Part shown: piece after piece, positions 34,884-43,122 of the stretch
Layout: every line of letters starts with the position of its first letter
How positions within the stretch are numbered: position 1 is the first letter of the stretch
Source of the DNA: Ignavibacteriota bacterium
GTDB taxonomy: Bacteria > Bacteroidota > Ignavibacteria > Ignavibacteriales > Ignavibacteriaceae
Assembly (NCBI GenBank): GCA_013285405.1
Contig: CP053446.1
Span: 2,961,001-3,025,000 of the forward strand
Reading direction: 5' to 3'
Length of the DNA: 64,000 nt
The notes under the pieces: model-generated
Databases searched by the model: none
Told to the model about the DNA's origin: nothing
What the model saw: only the letters and a program-made list of their open reading frames with translations
Position numbers and translations under genes: made by a program

Positions 34884-35729
34884 TTATTTTCTACCTTTGT
34901 CAATCTTACGTTTTTGTTTTTCAGTTAAAGCTTTATAATTCTCCTTTGTTACAACCTTTCTTCCCGATTTTTTCTCAAGGTCCTTTCTTGCTTTTCCTGC
35001 AACACTTCCACCTTCTCTGGCTGCATTTTTATTAGGAACAAATCCATGAGCATTTTTAGTTCTCGCAATTTCAGTAGTAGAAGCTTCTCCAAGCATTGTA
35101 AAGATTAATTCCAAATCTGTCATATGGTCACGAAGATTTTCCTGTGCTTTAGTTAACCCTTTATGTTTTTTATAATCAGAAGGTGTGAATCCAAAAGTTG
35201 CTTTACTAATTTCAGCAGTAAGTATGGCGTATTCTAATCCTTCTTTGACACCACGCTTTTTCCATTCGTTAGTTAATTCATCTCTAACGAAAATCCCTCG
35301 AACACGTTTTTCAATCCATTCGTCTGAATAACCTTTAGCCTTGTATATCTCACGCATTCTGTGTTGAGCAAGTTCCGGATTTTCTATTTCTTCCAGGCGT
35401 TCATAGCCTACTTTTGCCAACCATATTTTAAATGGTTCTGCTTTGGGTGAAGGGACGGATTGAATCAATCTCAGTAATTGATTTACGTCGGCAACATCAG
35501 TAAGGCGCATTTTATCATCGGAGGCTCTCATTTTCAAAGCGTTACAATTTGTAACGGTTTCATTTCCTTCGGCTTTAAGTCTCTTTTTTAAAACACGCCA
35601 ATATACTTGCGGATTTGGACTATCAGTTAAAACTGCAATCACATCAACAATTGCAAAATACCACTTCTGTTCGGATTCGCTCCATTCAGAACGGATTTTT
35701 TTACTTTCAAAGAGTTTTATGTTGGGCAT
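34884..35729 (-). CDS. DinD/BRO-family DNA-damage-type protein inside the cas operon
   Basis: The 281-aa protein begins with a BRO-N-like domain: IKLFESKKIRSEWSESEQKWYFAIVDVIAVLTDSPNPQVYWRVLKKRL, then LLRLIQSVPSPKAEPFKIWLAKVGYERLEE. Its second half matches DNA-damage-inducible protein D (DinD): KAKGYSDEWIEKRVRGIFVRDELTNEWKKRG, FGFTPSDYKKHKGL and ENLRDHMTDLELIFTMLGEASTTEIA. E. coli DinD is an SOS protein that acts on RecA filaments. Here the gene sits between cas3 and cas4, three bases from cas4, which is not standard. It may be a passenger or may link DNA damage with spacer acquisition; the latter is inference. Confidence 0.88.
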   Translation of the reverse strand: MPNIKLFESKKIRSEWSESEQKWYFAIVDVIAVLTDSPNPQVYWRVLKKRLKAEGNETVTNCNALKMRASDDKMRLTDVADVNQLLRLIQSVPSPKAEPFKIWLAKVGYERLEEIENPELAQHRMREIYKAKGYSDEWIEKRVRGIFVRDELTNEWKKRGVKEGLEYAILTAEISKATFGFTPSDYKKHKGLTKAQENLRDHMTDLELIFTMLGEASTTEIARTKNAHGFVPNKNAAREGGSVAGKARKDLEKKSGRKVVTKENYKALTEKQKRKIDKGRK

Positions 35730-35746
35730 AATGTTACTCGTTTTGT

Positions 35747-35833
35747 TTATAACTCAACAATCTTAAATGTTTCGGGAAACGTTTTACCATCGAGATAAAT
35801 TTCGTAATCTGAAAATTCTTTTGTGGAACACAT
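35747..35833 (-). CDS. Putative 28-codon ORF between cas3 and the DinD-like gene
   Basis: An ATG 18 bases after the cas3 stop opens a 28-residue frame (MCSTKEFSDYEIYLDGKT, then FPETFKIVEL) that ends 17 bases before the DinD-like start. The composition is protein-like (alternating polar and aromatic residues) and it fills almost the entire gap. It could be a mini-protein, a leader peptide or the 5' remnant of a lost gene. No family recognised. Confidence 0.35.
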   Translation of the reverse strand: MCSTKEFSDYEIYLDGKTFPETFKIVEL

Positions 35834-35851
35834 ATTTGATTATTTTTAATT

Positions 35852-38047
35852 CTAAAATACCTGGTAACCTTCATGATCTCTTTCAAGTAAAGGGAGTAAA
35901 CCTTTCATGTAACCAAGAAAAGCTGGATCATAATCATATTGCCAAGCATACAGACCTGAATTTTCATAACCCTTAACGAAACCAATTGAAAGCATGTTGA
36001 TTTTGTTTAACCATAATTGAACACTTTTCCTGTTTATTTCTTTTGGGCTAACTTTTATGTGGTTTTCAAGTCTTTTAACTAATTCCTTGTCAACAACAAC
36101 TAACCTTGTATCTGAAGCAATAACTTTATAAAGATTTGCAACTTCGGGATAGTCCATTTCATCTTCCATTTTTATTAAGCGTTGATGTTTTTCATTTGTA
36201 TCAGACATTAATTCTCTGCGTAAAGCATCCGTTATTAAATCAGCGGGCGAATCAGCTGCCACTCTGTTTTCTTCAAATAACTTTTCAAGAATCTGACTTG
36301 GTAATGTAAAAGCAGGATGGCGGTTATAAAGCGGAGATTGAATTTTGAAATCAATTAATGTTGCAATATAATCTTCATTGTTTCTTCTAACTCTACCACC
36401 GGTTTGAATTAGGTTTGCTATACCTGCTCGCTCACGAAATGCAGAGCGAAAAGAAAAATCAACACCTGCTTCCACGCAACTTGTTGATACCAATGTCCAT
36501 TCTTGTACTCCAAAATGAAGACGTTGTTTTATTAATTCCAAAATCAATTCTCTGTGAACAGGTGCAAGTGCAGTTGAAAGATGTAAAACATCATGTCCAG
36601 ATTTACGCATAGATTCAGCAAGAACTGCTGCAGACTGAACTGTATTCATTATAACAAGTCGTGGACCCGTTTTACTTTGTATCAAATCAATCAATCCTTT
36701 TTCGTCAAGCAAGGTATTATGGCGTAAAGGTGTTATCCGTTTTGTTTCTTGTTTAAGTGCTTCATTTCTTATTTCTTTTGGGATTAATTCCGGTAATTTT
36801 ACAGTCAGATCCATCATATCTTTTAATTCCCAAAATCTTGGCAAAGAGCCTGAAGCAAAAACAAAATGACAACTCCATTTATCTGAAAATTCCTTTAACC
36901 ATTTCCAAGTTTGTGGCCAAAGAAAATTCGGTATTGATGCATGAGTTTCGTCAATAAAAACACCACTTCCGGGTAGTTCATGGAGTTTACGAAGTTTAGA
37001 TGGGTGATTGCTTGCTATTGTTTCAAAAAACTGAACAGCAGTTGTAACAATGATTGGAGCTTTCCATAATGTAGAAAATTGTCTTGTTTGTAATGTTTCA
37101 AAATCTGCCTGATGATGATGTTCTGCAACTACTTCATCTGCTTTTTCCCCAGGTAAAATGAGTGACTTCCTATAAATATCAACAGATTGTTTAATGATAT
37201 TTGTGTATGGTAACACAACTATTATATGCCTTAAATTTTTTGTAATAGCTGTTTTTAATAAATGAGCCATGATTGCTGTTGTTTTTCCGGTTCCAACCGG
37301 ACTATCGCAGGCATAAAAAGATGGAGTTGTGTCTGCCTCTTTGCAGGCATCATATATTTTTCTTCGTAATAAATTTCTTTCACTCTTTTCAGTGTCTTTT
37401 CCTAAGCCATTTATATAAATATCAAGAGCTTTTAACCTTTCTTTCCATTTTGCTTCAACCTTGGTAGAGGGATATTCTTGCCCATAATTATTTGCGGTAT
37501 CACCATGATCTGCATCTACTAAACATGAAAGGGCAATACGCCGTGTCAATCCATTCCAATCAGAAGCTCTATCAATATGTTTATTAATATTCTCACAACC
37601 AGATTGAATGTGTTTTGAGAGATAATCTTTCAAATATTGTTCAGTTCGAGTTTCTAAATTTGGATCGCGAAGGAATAATTCTGCTTTTGATCGTTCTTGA
37701 GGTATAGATTGTAATCCTATGTGGTGGGCATAGACTATTAATGCTGATTCTACTAAATCATTATTAACTAAGTTTTTTGTGCCAGCATCTACATGATTAA
37801 TGGGTAAACCTTTTCCACCACCTATAAAGAGTACTTTTTGGTTATCATCATCAAGCTTACCCAAATCGTGAAAAAGGGCAGCCGCACGTACAGCTTCAAA
37901 TAAATACTCATAGTTACCTTTATAATAAGAAGCCAGATTTTTTATATTTTTCTCTGCTCTTCTTAATACTTCTGAAATATGTTTGTAGTAAGATTGAGCA
38001 GGTACAGGCGGATTCTTTCCTTTACTATGTGCTAGCCACTCGGTCAT
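35852..38047 (-). CDS. cas3: CRISPR-associated helicase-nuclease Cas3 (HD + DExH)
   Basis: The 731-aa protein is complete. The N-terminal HD nuclease has AHSKG, the paired FHDLGK at residues 60-61, NHVDAG and VYAHHIGL. The helicase follows with Walker A in SPVGTGKTTAIM (about residue 265), FIDETHASI as motif II, ASGSLPR as motif III, and the C-terminal VSTSCVEAGVDFSF and LIQTGGRVRR motifs. It degrades DNA bound by Cascade. In canonical I-C operons cas3 is first, before cas5; here it lies directly after cas7 (its ATG follows the cas7 stop without a gap), while a different cas3 remnant occupies the canonical place. Confidence 0.95.
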   Translation of the reverse strand: MTEWLAHSKGKNPPVPAQSYYKHISEVLRRAEKNIKNLASYYKGNYEYLFEAVRAAALFHDLGKLDDDNQKVLFIGGGKGLPINHVDAGTKNLVNNDLVESALIVYAHHIGLQSIPQERSKAELFLRDPNLETRTEQYLKDYLSKHIQSGCENINKHIDRASDWNGLTRRIALSCLVDADHGDTANNYGQEYPSTKVEAKWKERLKALDIYINGLGKDTEKSERNLLRRKIYDACKEADTTPSFYACDSPVGTGKTTAIMAHLLKTAITKNLRHIIVVLPYTNIIKQSVDIYRKSLILPGEKADEVVAEHHHQADFETLQTRQFSTLWKAPIIVTTAVQFFETIASNHPSKLRKLHELPGSGVFIDETHASIPNFLWPQTWKWLKEFSDKWSCHFVFASGSLPRFWELKDMMDLTVKLPELIPKEIRNEALKQETKRITPLRHNTLLDEKGLIDLIQSKTGPRLVIMNTVQSAAVLAESMRKSGHDVLHLSTALAPVHRELILELIKQRLHFGVQEWTLVSTSCVEAGVDFSFRSAFRERAGIANLIQTGGRVRRNNEDYIATLIDFKIQSPLYNRHPAFTLPSQILEKLFEENRVAADSPADLITDALRRELMSDTNEKHQRLIKMEDEMDYPEVANLYKVIASDTRLVVVDKELVKRLENHIKVSPKEINRKSVQLWLNKINMLSIGFVKGYENSGLYAWQYDYDPAFLGYMKGLLPLLERDHEGYQVF

Positions 38048-38920
38048 TTATATTTCTTTCATCAAATCTCTAATTGATTTCACTTTTTTCTTTAATTCAT
38101 CAGGTACGTCCTTTTCAGTTGGTATTTTGTATTCTGCACGTGATGTTGATGGCTTCTCGGGTTCCTTTAGTTTAATTGGAGTTAATGCTGAGATGAGATC
38201 AAAATCAGAACAGGAACCGAGAGGAGAATTGTGTTCAATATACCATGCGTGCAGGATTTCAACTTGTGAACGAATATATGAAGCTGTATTTGTATAAGCA
38301 TAAGGTATTACTTTTGTTAAAAGTTCAATATCCTGCATAGTACAACCAGTCTTGTAAGCTACTGCGGGATTTACAAAGAAGGGCATACAATACAAACCAT
38401 GCTGTGCTATTCTATAGCTCAATGGAGCCATTCCTCTATCTTTGCCTTCTTCAACACCAGATTTATTCGTAGTAGTTAATCTTTCTATATTGATTGGAGC
38501 AATAGAAACCCCAAGACCAAATTGAACCACGCCAGTCTTAATACTTGTCGAGGAACCTTCTTCGAGAAATGTATTTCCAAATACACGTCCATCCCAAAAT
38601 TTCTGTTTAAATTTTTCTTGATTATTTTTTAGTAACTCAATAATTTTTGTTCTATCCCGATCCCTTTTTTCTAGAATATCAAACCCATCATTGATTTTAA
38701 GTTTTTGAGCAATACTTTTCCATACCTCTCCATCTTTATCTTCTATTAAGTCGCGAAGTTTGCGTTTGAACGAAACAGGCGATATTTCACCTCTCTGATC
38801 ATTCCTTTGGCGCGGATCGCTTTCTTTATCAGGATCTCCATTAGGATTAGAATTAATAACTTCAATGACCAACAAGCCTGTGGCACGATTAAAAATTTCT
38901 TTGTTTGTTTTATTTGACAT
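38048..38920 (-). CDS. cas7: Cascade backbone protein Cas7 (Csd2/CT1132 family)
   Basis: I use the ATG at 38920 because GGAG lies eight bases upstream (290 aa); an ATG four codons earlier is also possible. The family start TGLLVIEVINSNPNGDPDKESDPRQR matches Csd2/Csh2-type Cas7, with the RRM-like fold and KRKLRDLI following, and DGRVFGNTFLE and VQFGLGVSIAPI in the middle. Multiple copies coat the crRNA spacer. The motif DVKDGNPNGDPD of typical I-C Cas7 is changed to VINSNPNGDPD, so it is a divergent branch. Confidence 0.88.
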   Translation of the reverse strand: MSNKTNKEIFNRATGLLVIEVINSNPNGDPDKESDPRQRNDQRGEISPVSFKRKLRDLIEDKDGEVWKSIAQKLKINDGFDILEKRDRDRTKIIELLKNNQEKFKQKFWDGRVFGNTFLEEGSSTSIKTGVVQFGLGVSIAPINIERLTTTNKSGVEEGKDRGMAPLSYRIAQHGLYCMPFFVNPAVAYKTGCTMQDIELLTKVIPYAYTNTASYIRSQVEILHAWYIEHNSPLGSCSDFDLISALTPIKLKEPEKPSTSRAEYKIPTEKDVPDELKKKVKSIRDLMKEI

Positions 38921-38970
38921 AATGAACTCCATTAGATTTGTTAAAAAATATTTTAATTATTCTCATTATT

Positions 38971-41103
38971 TTATTTAAAAGTACTGTCAGAAACAGATTC
39001 TGCTTTACTTTCTGATCTTGATAAATATCCTAAAAGTATTTGCGCTCTTTCTGCACTGGAAGTCGATGAAGGTAAGTCTTTATTACTAAGCAAATCAGTA
39101 ACCTTTCCAAGTTCACCTACGGCCCATCTTGCTAACTTCACTTTCTCTCCAGATTCTTTTCTTGTCCATGCTTGATAAACACCTAACCTTTTTGAAAGCA
39201 TATCAAGTGCAGAGACGGGATTATCTAATGCAATCTGAAGATGTGAATTACCCAACAGTTGTGGGGGGATACTTCCTCCACGCACATTGTTACAATATTC
39301 AAAGTGAAGAGTATCTATCAATGATAAAAATCTACCAATATAGAAAAATGTGTCTTTCATATAGTTCTCCTTTTTAATTCCAAGTTTGAATAAATAAATA
39401 GATAAAATTGATATTGCTTTTAAAACAGTAAATCTTGCATCAAGATAAAAAACTGTAATCTCATTTTTATGGTCAGAATTGCCTAATCCTATAAGGAGAG
39501 ATTGTGTTCTTTGAAGGGTAAGGTTAAGTAAGTTTTCAATTAAATACGTTTGCCTATTCTGTGTATCAAAGAAAATATCGTATATATCTCCTAAAGAAAT
39601 TCCTGAGACAGAAGATGTATCTTGTCCAAATCTAATCCACTGTTTTTGAGTAATTTGAACAAGATCAGCAGGGAAAGGGCACCAAGGTGAAAGAAAAATT
39701 ACCTTCGATTCATTGTTATTAAGAAATTGAGAAATTAATTCAGATTTACTCTGTTGTTTTGCAGTTTTTCTTTCAATTTCTTTTCTGAAAAATGGTAAAG
39801 AAAAATTGGGGTAATTTCTAGCAGCTTCACGCCATAGTTCATCAGCTTGTACTAATTGAGAAATTGTATAAATACGCTGCAAAGAAACCTGTGTGCGCCC
39901 TAAGTCTGCTTTTCGTAAAGCAATAATCCTTAAAAGATCATTAGCTTTAACAATTTCCTTTCCTTTTAACGCATCAACTACAACCTTTGCTGTTGCTTCA
40001 TAATTGCTCTCACTAAAGTCATGCTGACTCACTCCACCTAATAAATAAGCTTTGTTAACATTGATATCTGGTTTGTTCTCAAGATATGCTATAAGTAAAT
40101 CTCTCTTATCCATTAATCCTGGAACAAGACACCAAGTTTTCTCTTTTCTTGATTCCTCAGTAATCCAATTTAAAGAATCCTGAATTGTATTAGCTTCTTT
40201 TCTTCCAATTGGTATTATATCTGTGCTGATCTTTTTGTATCGGGTTTGACAAGGAGTTTGATCGTTTACTGAGAAAAGATAAGTCTCCCCTATTGGTAAT
40301 TTTGGATTGGGAAATTTGTCATTTTCTAGAATTTGTTCTATGCCTGATAACGCGCTTATCCCAATAGTTACATTAGTTGTCTGTGCAGTTGAATCATCTT
40401 GCATTTTAAATAAGCATTCGCTGACAAAATTTTCAAACTTTTGGTTGGCAACACGAATGGAAAAATTTTCCCAGTCACTTACATCGAGCATTAAAGGTAT
40501 CTCTGCAACATATTCTTGTTTTTTATTTTCCCATTTATTACCTATTAAAATATTCTCAATTAAGGAATAAGGAATATCGTTCTCTTTTTGCTTTAATTTA
40601 ATTGACAAATCATAAATGAAATCATCTACTTTTGAAATCAAGAATCTTTTCATTAATTCTGCGAGTGCTTGATATTCTTTGTTATTTGTTTCAATAAAAG
40701 GTAGAAGATTTGTAACTCTCTCTTGTAGTCTATTCCACCAATTATTTTCTGAATCGGTAATATTTAATTCTCTATTCTCTCCAATTAATAATCTTCTTTT
40801 TTGATATTCATCTTTATTTAGATTATTTAATTTTTTTCTAATTTGATCATCTTTCCCTACTTTCCAAATTGGTTTTTGCAATTTCAGCATAGGAAAGCGA
40901 TTATGATTTCCTTGACTTGTAGTCCATAATCTTGCGATATCATCTCTATTCCGAAATTCTATTCTGTCAACTTTACCTTCTTTATTTAATCCAACAATTA
41001 ATCCATCTTTTCTCCCTGGCTCTTTAATATCTGGATGTCTTTTAGTAAGATTGATACCACATCTTTCCAGACTTTTATAAAGAACATATCCTTCATTCAA
41101 CAT
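38971..41103 (-). CDS. cas8c: Cascade large subunit, Cas8c-like (Csd1 type, divergent)
   Basis: I use the ATG at 41103 (MLNEGYVLYKSLERCGINL), 11 bases inside the cas5 3' end, giving 710 aa; the longer frame would overlap cas5 by 62 bases. Its place between cas5 and cas7 and features such as LWTTSQGNHNRFPML, WCLVPGLMDKRDLLIAYL, LLRIIALRKADLGRTQVSLQRIYTISQL and a C-terminal QIALDNPVSALDMLSKRLG (small-subunit-like helices) support the large subunit that recognises PAM and recruits Cas3. It is clearly longer than the roughly 580-600 aa usual for Cas8c, and sequence similarity to textbook Csd1 is weak, so the subtype call leans on context. Confidence 0.75.
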   Translation of the reverse strand: MLNEGYVLYKSLERCGINLTKRHPDIKEPGRKDGLIVGLNKEGKVDRIEFRNRDDIARLWTTSQGNHNRFPMLKLQKPIWKVGKDDQIRKKLNNLNKDEYQKRRLLIGENRELNITDSENNWWNRLQERVTNLLPFIETNNKEYQALAELMKRFLISKVDDFIYDLSIKLKQKENDIPYSLIENILIGNKWENKKQEYVAEIPLMLDVSDWENFSIRVANQKFENFVSECLFKMQDDSTAQTTNVTIGISALSGIEQILENDKFPNPKLPIGETYLFSVNDQTPCQTRYKKISTDIIPIGRKEANTIQDSLNWITEESRKEKTWCLVPGLMDKRDLLIAYLENKPDINVNKAYLLGGVSQHDFSESNYEATAKVVVDALKGKEIVKANDLLRIIALRKADLGRTQVSLQRIYTISQLVQADELWREAARNYPNFSLPFFRKEIERKTAKQQSKSELISQFLNNNESKVIFLSPWCPFPADLVQITQKQWIRFGQDTSSVSGISLGDIYDIFFDTQNRQTYLIENLLNLTLQRTQSLLIGLGNSDHKNEITVFYLDARFTVLKAISILSIYLFKLGIKKENYMKDTFFYIGRFLSLIDTLHFEYCNNVRGGSIPPQLLGNSHLQIALDNPVSALDMLSKRLGVYQAWTRKESGEKVKLARWAVGELGKVTDLLSNKDLPSSTSSAERAQILLGYLSRSESKAESVSDSTFK

Positions 41104-41710
41104 ATTCGAGTACCCCTTTCTTAATCCATACATCTTGTTTATATGATGGATCATATTTATTTGGCCCGCTGAAAACAGAAAAGAGCATTGAGGGAATTAT
41201 TTGTTCGATAGATTCTTCAACTTTAGTTTCTTCACGGAATAACCCAACATAAGTTGGTGTAAATTCTTTCCATCCCAAACAAGGAACGTGATACCATTTT
41301 CCATTCCTCAGTCTTTTTATAAATTTATCTTGGAGTAAATGCAAATGATTTGTTGTAATTACATCATTGTTATTCGGCAGGTCTAGTTCTTCAACAATTC
41401 CATAAATTCGATAACAAACATTTGTAAGAATTGTAGCAAATAATTGAAAGTTATCAGTTCCACTTTTTCTTAAAGGTCCGTGATAATTATTTGTATAGCG
41501 GTGATAGTGAATTGGAGCGCATATTTCAACTTTCGTTGGTTTTATATATGCACTCTTAACTCGTGCAATTGATTCAAACATACCTTTTGCTGCTGAATAT
41601 GTTGGAGCGGGATAGGAAATTGGCGTTGCCCCTGTATCCGGTCTTGTAAACATTGCTGCTGGTCCAGCAATTTCAAATTTAACTTCATAAGGTTTTGTTT
41701 TTTTTGACAT
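41093..41710 (-). CDS. cas5: Cas5 (Cas5d/Cas5c-like), probable crRNA-processing subunit
   Basis: The 205-aa protein starts with the RAMP fold typical of I-C Cas5: VKFEIAGPAAMFTRPDTGATPISYPAPTYSAAKGMFESI, then KPTKVEICAPIHYHRYTNNYHGPLRK and a C-terminal HVPCLGWKEFTPTYVG (the 'GxREF'-like part). In type I-C, Cas5 replaces Cas6 and cuts the repeat hairpin. The His/Tyr-rich part HYHRYTNNYHGPLRK is a plausible catalytic region. The absence of cas6 in the locus agrees. It is the first intact gene of the operon and overlaps cas8c by 11 bases. Confidence 0.9.
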   Translation of the reverse strand: MSKKTKPYEVKFEIAGPAAMFTRPDTGATPISYPAPTYSAAKGMFESIARVKSAYIKPTKVEICAPIHYHRYTNNYHGPLRKSGTDNFQLFATILTNVCYRIYGIVEELDLPNNNDVITTNHLHLLQDKFIKRLRNGKWYHVPCLGWKEFTPTYVGLFREETKVEESIEQIIPSMLFSVFSGPNKYDPSYKQDVWIKKGVLEYVE

Positions 41711-41752
41711 AGTGTTTCCCTTTTAATTATATAAAATTAGTTTTAAATAATA

Positions 41753-41998
41753 TCATAAGAATAAATTTTCTTCAAGATCATAACCAGATTTTCTGCATAA
41801 CTATTTTTGCCAATCAGGATGAAACTTGCCAAGGTCATGAAGAAAACCAGCTAATTCTGCCCAATCCTTATTACCAAATTCTTCTGCAAATTTTCCAGTA
41901 AGTTTTGCAACGGCATCAAGATGAACTTTTAATAGGTGTGGTTCTTTCCAGTTCCCATCTTCCTTCAGTTTTACGTGTGCAATAAATCCTTTCTTCAT
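41753..41998 (-). pseudogene. 5' remnant of a canonical type I-C cas3 (HD domain), amber-truncated
   Basis: The frame from ATG 41998 encodes 65 residues of an I-C Cas3 N-terminus: MKKGFIAHVKLKEDGNWKEP, HLLKVHLDAVAKL and AELAGFLHDLGKFHPDWQK (HD at residues 54-55). It then meets a TAG (41801-41803). The same frame continues as LCRKSGYDLEENLFL before a TGA, and canonical Cas3 has a K-Y-L...SGYD-type sequence exactly here, so a Tyr codon probably became the stop. The rest of the gene is gone: cas5 begins 42 bases later. It sits where I-C cas3 normally stands. A short expressed HD fragment is possible but would lack later metal ligands. Confidence 0.8.
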
Positions 41999-42227
41999 AA
42001 CCCGCCTTAAAAATTAATAAACTTTGTGAGTTTAAAAAGATGACTTTCAAAGAATGTTATTTTGATTTTTGAAGTAATAGAAAATTGATCCAATTCTGAA
42101 ATTTATTTCAATAATTTCCTTTGTGGAAGCACTTTTAACTGTCCCGGCTAATGTCTGAATTGTAGATTTAAATGTAAAAATTATTCTTCATAATCTCTTT
42201 AAAATATTTATAACAGCATTTCATTGT
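41999..42227 (-). promoter_or_regulatory. Region upstream of the cas operon
   Basis: This 229-bp AT-rich gap separates the unknown lysine-tailed gene from the cas3 remnant and is the likely place of the cas promoter. A GGCGGGTT lies two to eight bases before the remnant's ATG and could act as ribosome binding site. No perfect TAnnTTTG element was found on the minus strand, and no palindromic operator stands out. Confidence 0.4.
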
Positions 42228-42923
42228 CTATTTTTTTCTTTTCTTCTTTTTTTTCTTTAGTTGGTCTTTTTTCTCTTCAAACTCAGCAAAGAATTCTTTA
42301 ATATTTACGTAAATCTTAGCAACAACATCTGAAGCTGTTTTTTTATCAAGCTCTTCTTCTGCAATGATCATTGCATTTGCAAGAAAATCATCTTTCTTGT
42401 TTTTGTTTTTTTCAAAGTAGGCAAGGTGTATTTCAAAAACCAGATCGTACGCCCAATTAAGTAAATCTTCTTCAATTTCTGTCGGTTCTTCTCCTTCAGT
42501 AATTTTATTAAATCTTTCCAGAAGATAACCATAAGCTTCAAGTGCTGGTCCGGCAAGCAATAAATATATTATTGCTCCTTCGGGCAGGAAATAAAATATA
42601 TCATCAAAAGATGAAATCAATTCTTTTGTGAATATATCTAACTCAGGAATGTTATTATTAGGTAGATCTGTGATATTTAATTCTTCAAAATCAATCTCAA
42701 TTGAATTGAACCAACTAACTTTTGCAGCTTGATTAAGATTATTGAGACGTAGGTGATCGGAAGCAATTTTTTCGTTATATATATTTAGAATTTCCTCAAT
42801 AACAAATTCTGCTTCTTTATCATCACTGAATGCAGACTTGTTTTTTCTGCTTAAATATTTACTAATTTGAATATCCGCAAAGAGATGATAATCACTTTTT
42901 ATTTCTTCAATTGATTTTTTCAT
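42228..42923 (-). CDS. Acidic helical protein with lysine-rich tail, unknown function
   Basis: I do not recognise this 231-aa protein. It is rich in Glu, Asp, Ile and Asn, predicted mostly helical (FSDDKEAEFVIEEILNIYNEKIAS, FLPEGAIIYLLLAGPALEAYGYLLERF), and ends in a highly basic tail (KKDQLKKKKKKRKK). It has no signal peptide or membrane segment. It lies upstream of the cas operon on the same strand, 229 bases away, and divergent from tgt. A link with CRISPR is possible but unproven; it may equally be ordinary chromosomal sequence marking the edge of the locus. Confidence 0.6.
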   Translation of the reverse strand: MKKSIEEIKSDYHLFADIQISKYLSRKNKSAFSDDKEAEFVIEEILNIYNEKIASDHLRLNNLNQAAKVSWFNSIEIDFEELNITDLPNNNIPELDIFTKELISSFDDIFYFLPEGAIIYLLLAGPALEAYGYLLERFNKITEGEEPTEIEEDLLNWAYDLVFEIHLAYFEKNKNKKDDFLANAMIIAEEELDKKTASDVVAKIYVNIKEFFAEFEEKKDQLKKKKKKRKK

Positions 42924-43056
42924 TCGTAATCCCCGATCATATATTATTTGAGAACGGATATTTTCCGCACAACGAAGGATTGTCGTTTTATATTTCTAAC
43001 AATGCTTTAAAACTAATAAAATTATCAACGAATATCGAGAATGGATAAATTCTTCT

Positions 43057-43087
43057 TTTGCTGGCTGTTTCCTTTAGTCTAAATTTG
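43057..43087 (+). promoter_or_regulatory. Bacteroidota-type promoter for tgt-yajC
   Basis: TTTG (43057-43060), exactly 19 bases, then TAAATTTG (43080-43087) match the Bacteroidota -33/-7 consensus TTTG-N19-TAnnTTTG. The tgt start lies 35 bases after the -7 element. Confidence 0.65.
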
Positions 43088-43122
43088 TGTAAATAAATTA
43101 AAAAATATTTCATCCCATCAGT

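Noticed and set aside
41104..41154. Extended N-terminus of Cas8c inside cas5
   Set aside because: The ATG at 41103 gives the common short overlap of 11 bases; the extension translates the cas5 gene in another frame.
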